64,000 bases of DNA from Colletotrichum lupini (Eukaryota > Ascomycota > Sordariomycetes > Glomerellales > Glomerellaceae), in the NCBI RefSeq assembly GCF_023278565.1, contig NC_064675.1, forward strand, positions 2,294,001-2,358,000, read 5' to 3'. A model generated the notes under the pieces. The model had not been told where the DNA came from. It saw nothing but the letters and a program-made list of their open reading frames with translations, and searched no databases. A program made the translations under genes and the position numbers. Of this stretch, positions 36,702 through 48,100 are shown one piece after another; within the stretch, counting starts at the first letter, position 1; each line of letters opens with the position of its first letter.

Positions 36702-37526
36702 GCTGTGAGATGCGGCTGAAAACTCTTAAGTTACTTCGATTTTTTCTTGTAAAGGCTAGGCGAAATTGTGGCGTTGGACGAATGTTGATGAGGTTTGCTG
36801 TCAAACAGGAAAGAGGGAGGCGATGCTTGTTCTTTTAAAAGCGCTTGGTGATATAGATAGGGCTAATTATCCTGTCTATTTACATAAGTACGGCTAAACG
36901 CATGTCTGATGTAATGTGTAAGCGACAACAAATACACTGCACACGATCCCTGTTCATGTAGGCGCTCTTGGCAGCATGCATGATGCTGGAGTCGCCCCGC
37001 TCGCGATAGGATCTTCCAGCGTCATGAATAGACTGATCTCTTCGATGTAAGAGTTTTTTCAGTTGCGTCCCAGAACTCAGCCTGGGTATTTTGAAACATG
37101 GAAGGAGGGGGTTCCTGAAGCGCTATTGAAGGGTCAGATCCCAAGCCCCGTACTCAAAACCACGATCCCATTAGTAACTTGACATCAATGGCCTGGCTGC
37201 TGGTCAATCACATTGTCTCCAGCGACAGAATTCCCTTCATCTGAAGCTTTTCACGAACAATATCAAATGTGTGTTGAGGCAACACAATTCAACCTTATGA
37301 GCAGAAGCTCGTTGGCTCGAAGACTTGAAACGGCTACTCTATGAGGCTGAACGGTACTACGAGTCTCTTCTAGTGCGCTACTATGTCTTGTTGGTTCAAA
37401 GCCGAGATACATGCTTCTTAGTGGCCAATCTCGCTACAGAAACCTATGATTCTTCCCCGCCCTGTCAAATTTTAACATACATTATCAGTCCAGCTCCCAC
37501 GTTCTGACGGAGACGGTGGGACCTCA
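36702..37526. other. Intergenic, no supported gene
   Basis: Promoter region of the 247-residue protein on one side and the 3' flank of the GH43 gene on the other. A 60-residue open frame at 37325-37507 lacks coding character. Confidence 0.5.
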
Positions 37527-39143
37527 TCATTGAATATCATAACGGTCGGTCTCATCATGAATAGGACGGTACGTAAAATAATCAAAAGCCGCCCGTCTCG
37601 CGGTCCCATTCAAATCGGACGCAGCAACACCAACAAATGCACCGGTAAAGCTTCCATGCGCCTGGTGCCCACCACATTCATCCGAGATGATGGAAGCATC
37701 GTATACCGGCCCAATAGCCTTGAGTTCCTCGCCCTCGAGAGCATAGTAGAACTGAAGCTTCGGCCCGCGAATCGTTAACGCAAGCTTGACCTTGCCCGTA
37801 TCAGGCAGCGCAACCGCCTCGGGAAACGGCATCGTGAGGTCGCTATCGGGCCACGAAGCCTCAGAGCTCTGAATCAACAGCTCGCGCTTCCCGTCCTCGT
37901 GCGCAGTGATGGTCAGGTAAAAGAAGTTGTAGCGGCAGTAGTACGCCGTCAACCCTGCGAACTCGCGCTCATCGGTGGGCGCAAAGTCGACGGTGGTCTC
38001 AGCGTCGTAGGAGAAGTGTGTCTGCCTGCGAGCGACCAGTGCCTGCTCGAACCAAGATCCGATCGACTCCCTCCCGATGAGCGTGAGCTTCCCGTCCTCG
38101 GTTGAGAAGATGCGCTCGGGTTCCGGCGTCCGCAGCCACTGGAAGTCTTTGGGCAGGCCGTTCTCAAAGGAGTATTTCTTCTCCGCCCAGTACGAAGTAT
38201 CATCTCTGGTACCAGGTACCTCCACGTACAGAGATGGTACGGGGCCGTTCTTGACGTAGAGCCAGTCATCGTCACCCCAGTACGCCTCCTGGATCGCGGT
38301 TTCGCGTCCAAGAACGCACCGCCTCTTCTCCGTCGTGGGACGCCCCGTCAGGTGAACCATGTAGGTCTTTCCGTCGGGCGTGTCCACAATATCGCCGTGG
38401 CCAGCGCGTTGAAGCGCCGCATCGGGCGCGTCCTTTGACGTTATGACGTATTTTTGCGGGTGAAGCTCGTACGGACCCCAGAGATCGCGGGAACGAGCGA
38501 GGGTGCAGGCGTGCTCGTACGCCGTGCCACCCTCGGCGGTTAGGAGGTAATACCATCCGTTGCGTTTATATAGATGCGGGCCCTCCACGAGAGCCAGCTC
38601 GGTGCCGCGGAAAATGTTCTTCTTTGGGCCGATGAGCTTTCCGGCTTTCGGGTCGAACTCCTGGAGCACGATGCCAGTGAAGGCGTGGAAGCGGCGGCGG
38701 TGGTCCCACATCATATTGACGAACCACTTGCGGCCGTCGTCATCGTGGAAGAGGGACGGGTCGAAGCCGGACGAGTTGATGTAGAACGGGTCGGACCAGG
38801 GCCCTTCAATGGCTGGCGCGCTGACAATGTAGTTGTGGGTGTCCTTGAAGGAGCCGTCTTTACGCTTGACATCGGTGAAGACCAGCCAGAACTTCTCGCC
38901 GTCGTGAGAAAGGCAAGGGGCCCAGACACCGCAGCTGTCTGGGTCCCCTCGCATGTCGAGCTGACTCTTGCGACTCAAGGGTCTTGTGACGAGCTCCCAG
39001 TTTGCCAGATCCTTCGAGTGGTGAATTTGGACGCCGGGAAACCATTCAAAGGTTGATGTCGCGATGTAGTAATCATCTCCGACTCTCAATATCGAAGGAT
39101 CCGGGTTGAACCCGGGAAGAATTGGATTCCTAACTTGAGGCAT
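37527..39143 (-). CDS. GH43 beta-xylosidase / alpha-L-arabinofuranosidase
   Basis: Intronless protein of 538 residues from the ATG at 39143; the open frame extends 14 codons further only through a TTG start. It opens with NPILPGFNPDPSI. The expected GH43 catalytic triad is present at family-typical positions: general base D15 (NPDPS), pKa modulator D128 (GFDPSLF) and general acid E187 (VEGPH). The five-bladed propeller of about 310 residues is followed by a beta-sandwich C-terminal domain (FTYRPI end), as in XynB-type enzymes. No signal peptide, so probably intracellular and acting on imported xylooligosaccharides, releasing xylose. Length and triad spacing agree closely with bacterial and fungal XynB proteins. 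It lies head to tail with the BBE oxidase on the same strand, separated by 648 bases. Confidence 0.93.
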   Translation of the reverse strand: MPQVRNPILPGFNPDPSILRVGDDYYIATSTFEWFPGVQIHHSKDLANWELVTRPLSRKSQLDMRGDPDSCGVWAPCLSHDGEKFWLVFTDVKRKDGSFKDTHNYIVSAPAIEGPWSDPFYINSSGFDPSLFHDDDGRKWFVNMMWDHRRRFHAFTGIVLQEFDPKAGKLIGPKKNIFRGTELALVEGPHLYKRNGWYYLLTAEGGTAYEHACTLARSRDLWGPYELHPQKYVITSKDAPDAALQRAGHGDIVDTPDGKTYMVHLTGRPTTEKRRCVLGRETAIQEAYWGDDDWLYVKNGPVPSLYVEVPGTRDDTSYWAEKKYSFENGLPKDFQWLRTPEPERIFSTEDGKLTLIGRESIGSWFEQALVARRQTHFSYDAETTVDFAPTDEREFAGLTAYYCRYNFFYLTITAHEDGKRELLIQSSEASWPDSDLTMPFPEAVALPDTGKVKLALTIRGPKLQFYYALEGEELKAIGPVYDASIISDECGGHQAHGSFTGAFVGVAASDLNGTARRAAFDYFTYRPIHDETDRYDIQ

Positions 39144-39791
39144 TGTGAACTCGGAGTTTGAAGAACAACTGGTATTGGTGATCAATGCAAGAAATCAGGC
39201 GCAAATCAACAGCCAACTTTGGGAAACAAAGAATGAGGTTAATATTTATCAAAGATGGCTCTCCAAAGCCCAACTTAGCCAAGAGTGAGTTGAGCCTTTG
39301 AGATGATTTGACCCCACGCCTCCACAAGTTGCATATAGCCGGGGCTGAGTGATTCGTGAGAATGCCGACCGAAGGAACTCCACTTGTGTGTTTTTGTGGA
39401 CTGTGGATTTTACCCCGCGGAAATGGAGGGGAGAACTTGGAGAAGCATCATGCTCTTCTCCGCACACAGTAAGCTACGCGTGAACGCGACTCATACTGGA
39501 GAGCATGGACACCTTAGACGGAGAGTTTTTGAAACCTCATCGCTAACGAGCATGCGAATAATAGAAACGAAGGTGGAGGCCTCGAACGAGGTTTCAGTCG
39601 AGACGTGGACATCGCATGCTCACAATTGAAACTACGTCACTGGAACGGATTGTTGGCACTGGTTCTGGAAGAAGATTGGAAAGTGAAATCAAAGCTTTGG
39701 TAATTTGTTCGAAATAATTGGTATTCTGTCAATTTTTCCCCTGCTGTTCCCAAAGTATATCCAAGAATCATGAAAAGTCTACTAACACCGC
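39144..39791. other. Intergenic, promoter side of the GH43 gene
   Basis: Lies between two minus-strand genes. Holds the 5' leader of the GH43 gene and the 3' flank of the oxidase. No gene or repeat seen. Confidence 0.5.
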
Positions 39792-41309
39792 TCAAGGAAG
39801 GGGGATAGCCTGCTTGTGGTTGACAAAGACACCCTCGGGGTCGTAGACAGTCTTGAGCTGCTTGAGACGGTCAAAGTTGGAGCCGTAGAGACGGGAGCTC
39901 CACTCGGCCTCAGAGAGCTCGGTATCGGCATAATTGACGAAGCCACGGAGGGGAGCGCCACCGGCAACGAGAGCATCCTCGAAGGGCTTGATGAGTCCCT
40001 TCATGTAGGTGGTGCCGTCGGCGGGGTAGGAGGTAGCATCAACGGAGTTGGCCTCCCAGCGGATGAGCCAGAGGTTCTTGCCGTGGGCGTAGGCGGTGTC
40101 GGCATCGGCGATGTCGCGAGAGACGCCGCCCCAGAGGTCGAGGAAGCCGGACTTGCGGAGGTCGGTGCGGTTGAAGGCGATGGTGGTGCTCTCGTATAGG
40201 GTCTTGGCCTGAGCCTCGGTCAAGGGGTGGTCGGTGGTAATGGTCAGGGCCTGGGTATAGAAGGAGCGGCCACCGAGGGTACCGCCGTTGGGCTGGTTCA
40301 TGCCGGCGCCGGCGACGGCGACCTCCATGTCCCAGAAAGGGAGCTCGGTCTTTGCGACGGTGGCGTTGCTGCCGATGGCCTTGAGAGCGGTGACAAGGGG
40401 TGCAATGACGGTGTCAAAGTCGGCAGGGTTGCCGTAAAAGTAGCCGGTGCCGGTGTAAGGGGGGCCGCTGAGGGACCAGCGGAGAGCGAGCTCATCGGGG
40501 CAGTCCTTGGAGAGGGAGAAGTCCTGGATGGCGATGACGGCCTTGGCAGCGGCTGTAGAGTCGAGTTGGCCGCCGTTAATGGTGAAGTTGACGGCTGTCT
40601 CGAAAAGGGGCTTGTGGGTGTTGGTGGTCACAGAGAGAAGGACACCATAGGAGGCACCGGCACCCTGAGCAGCCCAGAAGAGGTCAGAGCCCTTAGCGGC
40701 GTTGACGATGGTGCCGTTGTACAGCATGTACTCGACAGACTCGAGGTTGTCCATGGGAGTACCAAGGTGGCGGGAAGAAGAGCCGTATCCGCCACCGATG
40801 CTGGAGCCAGCGAGACCGACGTGAGCACCGCGGACGTGGGGGAAGTGACGGCCGTGGTTGTCCCAGAGGTACTTGAGGACGGGGCCAACGTGGGTACCAC
40901 CGCCGTAGGTGAGACGGTTGGTGGCAGCGTCAAAGGAGACGGAGTTGAAAGCAGCCATGCTAATCACCAGACTCCCCGGGTTTCCGAAGCCGTAGGCCTG
41001 GAAGGAATGGGCAGCGCCGAGGGGAGACGCCGAAGTGGAAGCATTCCGGGCGCAGTCAAGAGACAGGGCGACTTGGTCCTTGTTCTCGGGGAATGAGATG
41101 GCGGCCGGGTCGACCTTGATACGCTTCTGGAAGCCGGTGGTCTCATCGGCCCAGGTGGCATCGGTGCTGATGACGTTGCGAACACCGGCGGTCGTCAAGC
41201 AAGACTGGAGAGCGGCGGCCTTGTTCTCGGCCTGCGCGCTGACGAGAGCGGGAGAAGCACAAAGGAGTGTAGCGACGGCTAAGCGTCTAAGAGAGAATGT
41301 GGAATCCAT
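39792..41309 (-). CDS. Secreted FAD-linked oxidase, BBE/glucooligosaccharide oxidase type (AA7-like)
   Basis: Intronless 505-residue protein with a signal peptide (cleavage near VSAQA, residue ~25). It has a PCMH-type FAD-binding domain (about 60-240) and a C-terminal berberine-bridge region ending with the VYDPEGVFVNHKQ motif. His101 (AAHSFQAYGFG) matches the histidine that carries FAD covalently in glucooligosaccharide oxidases. The second anchor, a Cys before the conserved GGGYG stretch (GTCPAVG in GOOX), is absent: here the sequence is RGAHVGLAGSSIGGGYG (160-176), so FAD is probably attached once. Members oxidise oligosaccharide reducing ends or secondary metabolites and release peroxide. 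Next to GH43 a sugar oxidase role is plausible, but a biosynthetic role cannot be excluded. Confidence 0.9.
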   Translation of the reverse strand: MDSTFSLRRLAVATLLCASPALVSAQAENKAAALQSCLTTAGVRNVISTDATWADETTGFQKRIKVDPAAISFPENKDQVALSLDCARNASTSASPLGAAHSFQAYGFGNPGSLVISMAAFNSVSFDAATNRLTYGGGTHVGPVLKYLWDNHGRHFPHVRGAHVGLAGSSIGGGYGSSSRHLGTPMDNLESVEYMLYNGTIVNAAKGSDLFWAAQGAGASYGVLLSVTTNTHKPLFETAVNFTINGGQLDSTAAAKAVIAIQDFSLSKDCPDELALRWSLSGPPYTGTGYFYGNPADFDTVIAPLVTALKAIGSNATVAKTELPFWDMEVAVAGAGMNQPNGGTLGGRSFYTQALTITTDHPLTEAQAKTLYESTTIAFNRTDLRKSGFLDLWGGVSRDIADADTAYAHGKNLWLIRWEANSVDATSYPADGTTYMKGLIKPFEDALVAGGAPLRGFVNYADTELSEAEWSSRLYGSNFDRLKQLKTVYDPEGVFVNHKQAIPLP

Positions 41310-42751
41310 AGCTGTAGTATGTACAGGTCTATACAGCCTGGTAATAAAGAAACGAATGTAAGGATCAAAAGATGGAGATCTTGAAGACTTGAGCTGTGAG
41401 GCTTAAAGACAGGAGTCTGTAATCAGTATCCGAGCCTGTACACGGGTTCGTCTTATGCTTAGCGCGGGATATATGGGACCATCCCATTGAGGGTCTCCCT
41501 CTAAAGACTCATACGGATATTCTCGTAGAGACGCCTTGGGGAATGGCAATCGGTCTCGGATCCTCGGCCGTCGCCTTACACTCGACATCCGTCTCAAAGT
41601 CAAATATCTCTTGAAGCCAGGGCCACGGTGCTACCCGATCTTGGCGTCTGTCCCCTCCCTGACTTAGCGTTGTTCCACTTTCAACGACTCCACGACCCAT
41701 TCATTGAGACTCGAAAGCCAGGGAGAAGTATCAATCACGCCTTGTTTAATCATATCAATCAATCTGGTTCTGTATTAGGTCTTGGCGCTGACCGCTCAGC
41801 CTCTTGACCTACTCAAAGCAGAGAACCTTGTCCGGGTGATTCACCCCATGAAGCAGGCCAAACCTAGCTCCCAAGCGTCTTCTCTATGTCGCCGTCATTC
41901 TGGAACCGGAGCCCGTCCCCCTTTTCGGCACTACCGACCACCCCGGCGCCCGTTTTTTAAGGTTTTGTCATTGGGGCGCAAAAAGGCGCCAGATATTCTT
42001 CAGACCAGGCACAGCAGGCGTAGCGTGTAGCAGCGGCAATAGTCGACACCGAGGGGAATGGTTAACGCCAACTGTTGGCCCCCACACACTCGCGGAGTTT
42101 TGACCCTTACCACCTTGGGGAGTACACGCGGAGTTTAGCTCTTGAGCGTTATAGCAATCAGCACACTGCTTGGTCTTGGCGATGAGGCGTCTTGTTAAAC
42201 AACCTTCGAAAAGCGAGTCAGAAGAACTGAGGAACAACAGGCAAAAACTGAAGGGCCCCTGAAATCTCCGTGAATACCGGCACCTTGGGAAGAAGAGTCT
42301 TGGCAGGTTCCAGTTGGGAAGTCGGGCTTTGCAACTGCGACTCTGAAGCTCGGGGCCATCCGATTGCACTCATTACCTTTTTGGTTTGTATATTAACAGG
42401 TTTCGAATCCCCTCAGGTTCACGATCCTAGATGAGGGAGAGCTATTGCGAAGACTTGGCAGACTAGGAAGCAGAAATTCTAATCGCTCTTTTCAGCAAAA
42501 GACTTGGACTAAAAGAGTCCGAATCCACTCATTCTCATCCTTCACATCGCCAACCTCGTTTGCAGTTAAATCGCCGTTTACCCACCCCTCGGTTGCGATT
42601 GACCTGCCTGTTTTCTACCTCACCACATTCGCTCATTACACCACAATCCACTCATTTTGCTTATCCTTTCCCATCCACTCACTTGAGCACATTCTTTTCT
42701 TTCATATCGACTCTTTTTTCGCTTACACAATCGGCTTCTAATCCATCCGCC
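41310..42751. other. 1.4-kb divergent intergenic region
   Basis: Shared upstream region of the BBE oxidase (minus) and the beta-propeller gene (plus). The last ~200 bases are CT/CA-rich, typical of a fungal 5' leader. Short overlapping open frames are not convincing. Confidence 0.5.
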
Positions 42752-44421
42752 ATGCGCACCTCACCCATGAAGAGCCTCTTGGCAGGCTCCGCCTTTCTAG
42801 CGGCCTCCTGCAACGCCGTCACCCTCTACGCGGCCGATTCGGGCGGAAATGTCACAACCCTTTCCCTCACCACCGGCGCCAACGCGAGCTTATCCGTGGC
42901 CTCCAAGTCGGCAGACTGCGAGGTGAACCCAGCCTGGCTCACCCTGGACTCGGCCAACCGTATCCTCTACTGCCTCGACCGGGGCTCCAACTCGGTTCCC
43001 AACGGCTCACTAAACTCCTTCTCTATCGGGGATGGAGGCGCCCTGACCCGCATCGCTCGCATCCCGGCGCCCGCCAGCGGTGTCGCTGGTGAGATTGTCA
43101 CCACCGAGTCTGGTGCTCGCGGTTATGTTACTGCTTCATAGTAGGTCCCAAATGGCCAACGTCGAATTAAGCACTGCTGTTGTGTCCGTGTGTCGTTTGT
43201 TTTGGCGCTTCCGGTGGGATAGTTAAGTGTCGCTGGGAAAACTTCCGCAAGGCCTCCCACCGGCTATTCGGACTTTGACTCCCACCGGTTCTTCGGACTA
43301 TGACCTGCAACTTAATCTTTACTTTAAAAGACTTTAAACAGAAGTTATGTTTCAAGCTAACACGATGTCCCAATTAGCAACAAGAGCGCAGTTTCCGTCA
43401 TCGCCCTGGGCGATAAGGGAGCTCTCCCCGGCACCGCGCCGCTCCAGGAGTTCTACCCAACCCTCGAGAAGCCCGGCCCGGTGACCGCTCGTCAGGACCT
43501 CAGCTACCTCCACCACGTTATTATCGACCCCAAGAACCAGTATGTCCTCCTCGCCGACCTCGGTGGTGACCGGGTCCGCGTCTACACCAAGGACCCGAAT
43601 AGCGTCGCCCCGATCAAGGAGGTCGACGGCCTTGTGACCGGCCCCGGCGTCGGGCCCCGCCACGGCGTCTTCAAGACCATGGCCAACGGCGACGTCGTCT
43701 TCTTCTTCAACGGAGAGCTTGACCAAAACATTTACTCCTACAAGGTCGAGTACAAGGAGACGGGCCTGGCCTTCACCAAGATCTCGTCCATCCCCTCCGT
43801 AAACGCCGACTACCCTGCCACCAAGGCCCCGACAAGCGAGATTGCCATCACTGTGAGTTTGAGTTCTTTTCCATCTGTTCTGGGTCTCCATTTCCTATTT
43901 CGTTTTTTTTTGCGGAAAACCCACCCCCTGCACTGTCGCAGATCTTTTTCTAGGCCTTATTTCAATCCTGGGTCGGCCCCCACGGCCTCATGCATCTCCC
44001 AAATTAGGGCCAGCGGGCGCATTCTACATCCGGATTGGTAATGATCGTGTTTGTGGAACACTTTGACTGACAATGCACCCAGCCCGACCAAAAGTTCATC
44101 ATCGTCTCCAACCGCGATGTCTCGTTCCGCGACTCCCCCGTCCTCGGCTCCGGCCCCTCGGACACAATGTCCACCTTCGCCATCAAGGACGACGGCTCCC
44201 TCGAGTTGGTGCAGCTCGCCCCCTCCGGCGGCTGGTCTCCCCGCCAGTTCTCCATCAACAAGGCCGGCGACCTCATCGCCGTCGGTCACCAGAACAACCG
44301 CACCGTTGTCATCTGGAAGCGCGACCTCGTCTCGGGTAAGATCATCACCGAGGCTGAGGGTGGCAAGGTTGGTCAGGTCACTCTCACTGGTGCTGTTGTT
44401 GCCACCATCTTTGATGAGTAG
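42752..44421 (+). CDS. Secreted seven-bladed beta-propeller protein (lactonase / carboxymuconate cyclase-like)
   Basis: Three exons: 42752-43140, 43378-43852 and 44083-44421, about 400 residues. Introns are 237 and 230 nt, longer than usual here (donors GTAGGT and GTGAGT; acceptors TTAG and CCCAG), and both join in frame. It starts MRTSPMKSLLAGSAFLAASCNA, a signal peptide. Repeated blades with YVLLADLGGDRVRVY, GPRHGVF, FIIVSNRDVSF, GWSPRQFSINKAGDLIAVG and NNRTVVIWKRD are diagnostic of the 6-phosphogluconolactonase / 3-carboxy-cis,cis-muconate lactonising enzyme family. Fungal secreted members are often annotated as cyclases, but few are characterised. It could hydrolyse a lactone outside the cell, possibly one made by the neighbouring oxidase (inference: sugar oxidases yield lactones). 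Confidence 0.9.
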
Positions 44422-45008
44422 TGGATGTGCAAAAGCGAAGCTTAGAAATCTAGGCCACAATTACAAAAACAAATAAACAAACAAAATATCAACCAAGCTT
44501 CATTGTTTCCAAAATTGAGATATGAGAAAATTAGTGATGTTTTCGGCGATTCATGTATCCGTCAGTAATACTACCAGCACAATGACGGGAAAACTTTCGC
44601 CAGATTGGGAAATTTTGCGGCGATAATAGCTGCAGCCCAGGTCAAAATTAGTTGCCGAGCCTCGAACCTTACTATAATGTCTATTATCTGGGGCTTGAAG
44701 CGCATTTCGCAAAACTTGGGGCCGGTAGTACCTTACGACGTAAGAATCCCGACAGAAGCTAGAATTCTCATATTCATGCTCAATCTTATCGATTCAAGAT
44801 TTAATAGTCAGTCAATTTCTCCAAGTGTGAGAGCGTTTACGTTAGTCAAGTTCAAGCAAACTACAATTCTAGTGCTTTCAGATGAACCACCGATTGCCTT
44901 AGTACTTTAATTACATGAGCTATACATACGTCCAGGACTCAAGGCGCACTCGGAGTTTTTATAGACATTAGGAACTTAACTCTTGCTTGGCGCAATCTTT
45001 ATAGAGTG
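44422..45008. other. 3' flank of the beta-propeller gene up to the copia insertion
   Basis: Un-RIPed sequence with no supported gene. A 101-residue open frame at 44605-44910 starts without sensible context and has no homology I recognise. Confidence 0.5.
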
Positions 45009-45013
45009 ATATG
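45009..45013. repeat. Target-site duplication ATATG, left copy
   Basis: Matches 52619-52623 and flanks the third complete LTR element. Confidence 0.9.
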
Positions 45014-45190
45014 TATTACGTAATAAGGATAGTAATCGCACCTTATATAGTGCCCGTTACGTACTAAATTACGTGTCTATCTTAGATATTATATATATAA
45101 ACCTTTTCTTTTTATCTATTTCTACTTTAATAATTAAGCTACTTTTATTATACTCTATATACCTATTATTACGTACTATAACTCGTAATA
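45014..45190 (+). repeat. Left LTR of the second copia element
   Basis: Starts TATTACGTAATAAGG and ends CGTAATA (RIPed from CGTGACA). Aligns fully with 52442-52618. Confidence 0.9.
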
Positions 45191-48100
45191 ATTATAAACC
45201 TAGCTCTTAGTTAAGACCTTATATTATAATAACGTACTTATTAATATAATTTTTATAATTTTTTTTAAAATAACCGACTTATTTATATTTATTTTAGCCT
45301 AAGCTAAATTAATAAGCTATAATAATTAAATTAAATAGTTTAACGTACTTTATATTATAAATAAGGGCGTTAAGGTTTAGAAATACGTCGACCTAAACGC
45401 TTTAAATTCTAACGTATTCTTTAACCCCTTTATAATATTTATTTTATTTTTTAAATTTAGATAATTAGTAATAACTTATAATAAAAAAGAACTACGAGCT
45501 TATTAAGCTCGTTATAAAGCGTTCGAAAACGACTAAAGAAATTAGGAAATTTTTTATTAATAGTTTTTAAATATAACTCTTAATACGAACTTTTTAACTT
45601 TTTTAAATATAAGTAACTTATAGGACTAAGCTAGGTTTTTTTTTTATAAAGCTAGCTATATTACTTACTTTATATAAATAAATCTATTTTTATATTATAC
45701 TTATAAAAAGGATCTATATACTTAAGAGTATTTAAAAATAATAAGAGCTCGATACTAAATATAAATAACTTATAGCTTATAAACGTAATATTATTAATAT
45801 ATATATTAAAGTCCTTACTTAATAATTAATAAAATTAATTAATACTATATTATATAAATATATATTTTAAAAAGTTATTAAAAACGGTACTAAGTTTAGT
45901 ATATAATAAATTATTAAATATTTAAAATAGGAATTTATACCCCCCGAACTAGTAATAAGGAATATAGTTCGAGAGGAATATTAATAAGCCCTTAATAAAA
46001 CGAGGACCGAAATAACCCTTAATATTAATATAAAGAGTAGTAATTTATTTATTTCTAAGCTAAAACGTATAATATTCTAAAAATTAGTAAAAAAATTATT
46101 ATACTTAACTTTTTAATTATAATTAAATCTAAACTTAACTTTATATAGGGCTAACGTATATATAAGATTTTTAATAAATTAATAGCTTTTAGAATATATA
46201 CGAGGACCCTCGAGGAGATTATATATATATTTAACTTAGTAATTTAGGATATATATACTAAATAACTTTTAAGTTAAAGAGGGGCTTATTTTACTTTTAT
46301 TAAATATTTTAACTTAGTTAACGACGTAAATAATAAAAGTAACGTTATATACCCTTATAATTACGTATACTTATAGCGCCTTATAATATATTAAAAATTA
46401 AAATAGGTATTTACAAGCTAAAATATAAATAAGTTATTAATATAAATATTAAGGAGCTATATAAAGAAAGTCCTCGCTATTATTAAATTAAATAAGTAGA
46501 AATTATTCTATAATAAGCTTAAAAAAGCTAATTAACTAAAGAACGATAGAACCCCTAAAAAACCTAGGTTTTTAAAAGGATTTTTTAACTAATTTATAAC
46601 GAGCTTATTAATAAACTAGGACGAGGGCTACGTAGTTATTATATTTATAAAGAGTTAGGACTTAGAAATAAACGTAATTTTTAATACTTTTATAAGTAGT
46701 ACTTACCTCCTTTGTTAAATATAATAATAAATAGTTATAAAATAATATATTTAGTTAATAATAAGAGCTTATTTAAACCTAAGAGTTACGTATTATTAAG
46801 TAATAAAGATTATATTAAATTAAGAACTATTATATTACTTATTACTATACGTAATACTCGTGTTATAAAGGGCGTTTTAAACAGACCTAAAGGAAAAGGA
46901 ACTTACGATCTAAAACTCTAAAACGTTACTTATATTAAGGGATTTTATATTAATATAATTTTAAAAACTTTATTAAATAAAAGCGTACTCTAGTACTACG
47001 GTTTAGATTATATTTTATAATAAAGAACGCTTTATAAAAGTATTATTAAAAAGTAGCTTATTTAAAAGAATAATTTAATCTTTTTTAAATATAAGCTCCT
47101 CCAATCCTATTCTTTTTTTATAAACCTTAAGCGTATATTATAAAGCTTAATTAGTATTATATTACTAATTAGTTATAGAAAATTCTATTATTTATATTAA
47201 TATACTTATAAGAGGTTTAATAACGCGCTCTTTTAATATTTTAAAATAAGTTATTTTAGACTTAATACTCTTTATTAATTATTATATAAAACTCGAAGTA
47301 TACGTATTAAACCTCTATTATAAATTAAGTATAAAGTATATATATTATTTAAAACTAAAATAGTAATTTTAAAAAGACTACCCTTGAGAAAAGCCTTACG
47401 ACTATAGTACTATATATACTAAGATCTTTTTTATTTTAAACTATTTCTTAGTAAATAATAATATATACTTATAGCTTTTAACGAATATAATAAATAGCTT
47501 AGGGGGTTCTTTTTAAAAACTAAAATAAAAGAGGAAGTACTTTTTATATTATAAAGCCTCGAGGTAGCGATTTATTATTAAAAAAGGATTTTAATTTACT
47601 TTTTTAAAAATAATAATAAGACCGCTTTTCTAATTATAAACGTTAAATATATATATAAAATATAATATAGCGAGCTAAAAATCGGAATAGAACTTCTATT
47701 TCTATATATAAAAGAACCCGTAAGTAACGTTAAAAAAGTAGGTTAATTCGTAATTATTAAAGCTCGTAAAATATACTTTTTTACGAACCTCTTTACGAAT
47801 TTATAAAATAAAATAGTATTAGTAATAATTTTTATTTATAATATTACCTTACGGGAGGCTAATAAAGGAGATTTACTTATTATAATAAAAATTAATTAGT
47901 AAAAGTAGTATTAATACTAATAATAAACGGGTTACTAAGTACGGGATTCTAAACTAGTTACCCCGTATTTTAATAACCTCTATATATATAATTACTAAGT
48001 ATACCCTTTTTATAAAAATTATAAAAGGGGTATATATTAAAAAGAGTTTAAAATACTTCCCCGCGGGTATATAAAATACCTAGTTAAATATATATTAAAA

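Noticed and set aside
40227..41096. 289-codon plus-strand open frame
   Set aside because: Antisense to the BBE oxidase; an effect of GC-rich third positions. No signal or domain.
41968..42369. 133-codon minus-strand open frame
   Set aside because: Low-complexity composition in the divergent promoter region; no domain or conserved motif.
46712..46921. Open frame in the AT-rich block as a host gene
   Set aside because: It is a protease-region fragment of the copia element that escaped stop codons.
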